Of a stretch of 15,128 bases of DNA, positions 13,722 through 15,128 are shown in pieces. How positions within the stretch are numbered: position 1 is the stretch's first letter; every line of letters begins with the position of its first letter. Position numbers and translations under genes: made by a program. The notes beneath the pieces are model-generated. The model made no database searches, had not been told where the DNA came from, and saw only the letters and a list, made by a program, of their open reading frames with translations. Origin of the DNA: an uncultured Bacteroidales bacterium (GTDB lineage: Bacteria > Bacteroidota > Bacteroidia > Bacteroidales > Paludibacteraceae); contig CAMJFV010000019.1 of assembly GCA_946405045.1 (NCBI GenBank), positions 1 through 15,128 on the forward strand. Reading direction: 5' to 3'.

Positions 13722-14774
13722 ATGAAGCTTTCAAAGTTTAAATTCAATCTCCCTGACGAGAGCATTGCACAGTATCCGTCTGAACATCGTGACGAGTGCA
13801 AGTTATTGGTATTGCACAAGAAGACGGGAGAGATTGAGCACAAGATATTCAAGGATATTCTTGAGTATTTCGACGAAGAGGATGTTTTTATTCTTAATGA
13901 TACTAAGGTCTTTCCTGCAATTTTGGAGGGAAACAAGGAGAAAACAAATGCCAATATCGAAGTCACACTGTTGAGAGAACTTAACAGTGAGTTGAGATTT
14001 TGGGATGTGCTTGTAGAGCCAGCCCGCAAGATTCGTATTGGCAACAAACTATATTTTGGTGAGGACGATTCGCTTGTAGCTGAGGTTATCGACAATACAA
14101 CTTCAAGAGGACGTACTTTGAGATATCTGTTCGACGGTACACAGGAGGAGTTTAAGGATCTTTTGATGAAGCTTGGCCGCACACCGTTGCCAGAATATAT
14201 TACACGTCCGGTTGAGCCAGAGGATGCAGAGCGTTACCAGACAATCTACGCAGAGAAAGAGGGTGCGGTGATGGCGCCAGCTGCAGGAATGCACTTCTCA
14301 CGTGAGTTGATGAAGAGATTGGAGATCAAGGGATGTGAGTTTGCAAAAATCACTCTTCACGCAGGTCTTGGTAATTTCCGTGACATAGATGTTGAGGATT
14401 TGACAAAGCATAAGACTGATTCAGAGCAGATTGAGGTGAATGAGGAGAACGCCAACATTATCAATGCCGCTACAAGAAAGCATAGAAATATTTGTGCGGT
14501 CGGCACAACAGTGTTGAAGGCGATCGAGACATCAGTCAGCACAGACGGAATGATCAAACCGTTCGAGGGATGGACCAACAAGTTCATCTTCCCTCCATAC
14601 AATTTCAGTGTGGCAAACAGATGCATCACAAACTTCCATTTGCCATACTCGACAATGCTTATGATGGTGACTGCGTTTGGCGGTTACGATCATGTGATGA
14701 AGGCATACGACGTCGCAATCAAGGAAGGCTATAAGTTTGGAGCTTACGGCGACGCGATGATGATTATGGAATAA
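13722..14774 (+). CDS. queA: S-adenosylmethionine:tRNA ribosyltransferase-isomerase
   Basis: The product is 350 aa. It transfers and isomerises the ribosyl group of S-adenosylmethionine onto 7-aminomethyl-7-deazaguanine in tRNA, forming epoxyqueuosine at wobble position 34. Diagnostic segments are LPDESIAQYPSEHRDECKLL (10-29), FILNDTKVFPA (56-66), LGRTPLPEYI (151-160) and EGAVMAPAAGMHFS (180-193). ITLHAGLGNFRDI (210-222) and TNFHLPYSTMLMMVTAFGG (303-321) are also typical. The frame opens at 13644, but ATG 13722 (MKLSKFKFNLP) is the family start and is preceded by AAAAAGAAAAAA. It is the last gene of the run, closed by a strong terminator. Pairing of two tRNA modification genes with cell-envelope genes is the common Bacteroidetes arrangement. 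Confidence 0.96.
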   Translation: MKLSKFKFNLPDESIAQYPSEHRDECKLLVLHKKTGEIEHKIFKDILEYFDEEDVFILNDTKVFPAILEGNKEKTNANIEVTLLRELNSELRFWDVLVEPARKIRIGNKLYFGEDDSLVAEVIDNTTSRGRTLRYLFDGTQEEFKDLLMKLGRTPLPEYITRPVEPEDAERYQTIYAEKEGAVMAPAAGMHFSRELMKRLEIKGCEFAKITLHAGLGNFRDIDVEDLTKHKTDSEQIEVNEENANIINAATRKHRNICAVGTTVLKAIETSVSTDGMIKPFEGWTNKFIFPPYNFSVANRCITNFHLPYSTMLMMVTAFGGYDHVMKAYDVAIKEGYKFGAYGDAMMIME

Positions 14775-14800
14775 TTAGATGAAATTAAAAATTAAGAGTT

Positions 14801-14836
14801 AAGAGTGAAGAATTGAGGTTCTTCACTCTTTTTTGC
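14801..14836 (+). terminator. Intrinsic terminator after queA
   Basis: A perfect 12-bp stem, AAGAGTGAAGAA (14801-14812) with TTCTTCACTCTT (14819-14830), has a 6-base loop and is followed directly by TTTT. It lies 26 bases after the queA stop and ends the ftsX–queA run. Confidence 0.92.
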
Positions 14837-15086
14837 ATTTTTATGGATTCTGTTTTTCTCAATTATGTTATCAGTTTATCAATGTTGAGACTTCGGATTA
14901 TGGTCTGATTTGGTCTTAAAGAAACTCTATTTTTCCAATATATTCCGTATGGATTTAACCTTGGTAGGAATCAAGAGAAAAAACGAAAAAAATCCGTTAA
15001 AATTAGTTAATTTTTATGCAGATTTTTTTTCGTTTAGTGAATAAAAAATAGTATTTTTGTTGGCATACTAACGAAATTTCAAAATT
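14837..15086. other. AT-rich intergenic region before purH
   Basis: I see no gene in this 250-bp stretch. CGAAAAAAATC (14984-14994) and GATTTTTTTTCG (15021-15032) form an A/T inverted repeat with one unpaired T and nest a weaker TTAAAATT/AATTTTTA pair. The structure lies just upstream of the purH promoter. I see no purine riboswitch, and the transcript leader would be too short for one. Confidence 0.6.
15052..15059 (+). promoter_or_regulatory. Promoter -7 box of purH
   Basis: TATTTTTG matches TAnnTTTG. The -33 position is TTTC-like (around 15028-15031) rather than TTTG. The predicted start near 15066 leaves a leader of about 20 bases to ATG 15087. Confidence 0.55.
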
Positions 15087-15128
15087 ATGTCAGCAAATAA
15101 GAAAATAAAGAGAGCTCTTATTTCCGTT
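15087..15128 (+). CDS. purH: Probable PurH N-terminus (AICAR transformylase/IMP cyclohydrolase), partial
   Basis: Only 14 codons are present (MSANKKIKRALISV) before the window ends. The basic start followed by K-x-ALISV resembles the opening of Bacteroidetes PurH, which begins with a lysine-rich stretch and then A-L-[IV]-S-V-[YF]. PurH carries out the last two steps of IMP synthesis. The gene has its own promoter and follows a strong terminator, so it is separate from the queA operon. The call rests on a very short match. Confidence 0.6.
   Translation, partial: MSANKKIKRALISV

Noticed and set aside
13541..14182. 213-codon minus-strand frame opposite queA
   Set aside because: It is a shadow of truB and queA coding sequence. 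The Ser-rich composition is typical of antisense reading.
15001..15086. Purine riboswitch before purH
   Set aside because: The predicted leader is only about 20 bases, and no conserved aptamer core or terminator–antiterminator pair is visible.

Overview
The window looks like chromosomal DNA of a Bacteroidales bacterium, probably Prevotella or a close relative. Three things point there. The operon order ftsX–DUF3098–uppP–truB–queA is characteristic of the group. Several genes have the Bacteroidetes promoter type (TAnnTTTG at -7, with TTTG about 20 bases upstream). The left end carries Bacteroidetes conjugation-type genes and Bacteroidetes DUF4143 ATPases. The assignment rests on recalled family features, not on a search.

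Left part (1 to about 5670): accessory DNA. From the left edge there is a broken DUF4143 ATPase fragment, then a three-copy 33-bp-period repeat, then a MobC-type (VirD4-like) coupling ATPase on the minus strand. Facing away from it, from a compact divergent promoter region with an operator-like dyad, are a small membrane protein and a protein with a TraM-like C-terminal domain. A secreted protein with a Fibrobacter-succinogenes-major-type domain follows. Then comes a complete AAA+/DUF4143 ATPase on the minus strand with its own promoter. No relaxase, integrase or other transfer genes are visible, so the coupling-protein module is either the remnant or edge of a conjugative element, or a stripped-down stand-alone module.

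Middle part (5713 to 10034): five minus-strand genes. In transcription order they are a CNNM/CBS transporter, two tandem SlyD-type peptidyl-prolyl isomerases (only the second has the Cys/Gly metal-binding tail), chorismate synthase (aroC) and a PfkB sugar kinase. The run ends at a perfect 22-bp hairpin followed by T-runs. A candidate internal promoter lies before the first slyD-like gene.

Right part (10794 to 15128): after a 759-bp AT-rich gap with hairpins but no recognised gene, the plus-strand operon ftsX, DUF3098, uppP, truB, queA covers cell-wall and division functions and tRNA modification. It ends at a strong intrinsic terminator. The window closes with the first 14 codons of a probable purH behind its own promoter. 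A 20-bp sequence is shared, in opposite orientation, by the aroC–slyD and truB–queA gaps. It looks like half of a larger dispersed palindrome.

I did not find a clearly new multi-gene system. The best candidates for a second look are the repeat array abutting the ATPase fragment, the coupling-protein module with altered ends, and the perfect palindrome beside the intact ATPase.
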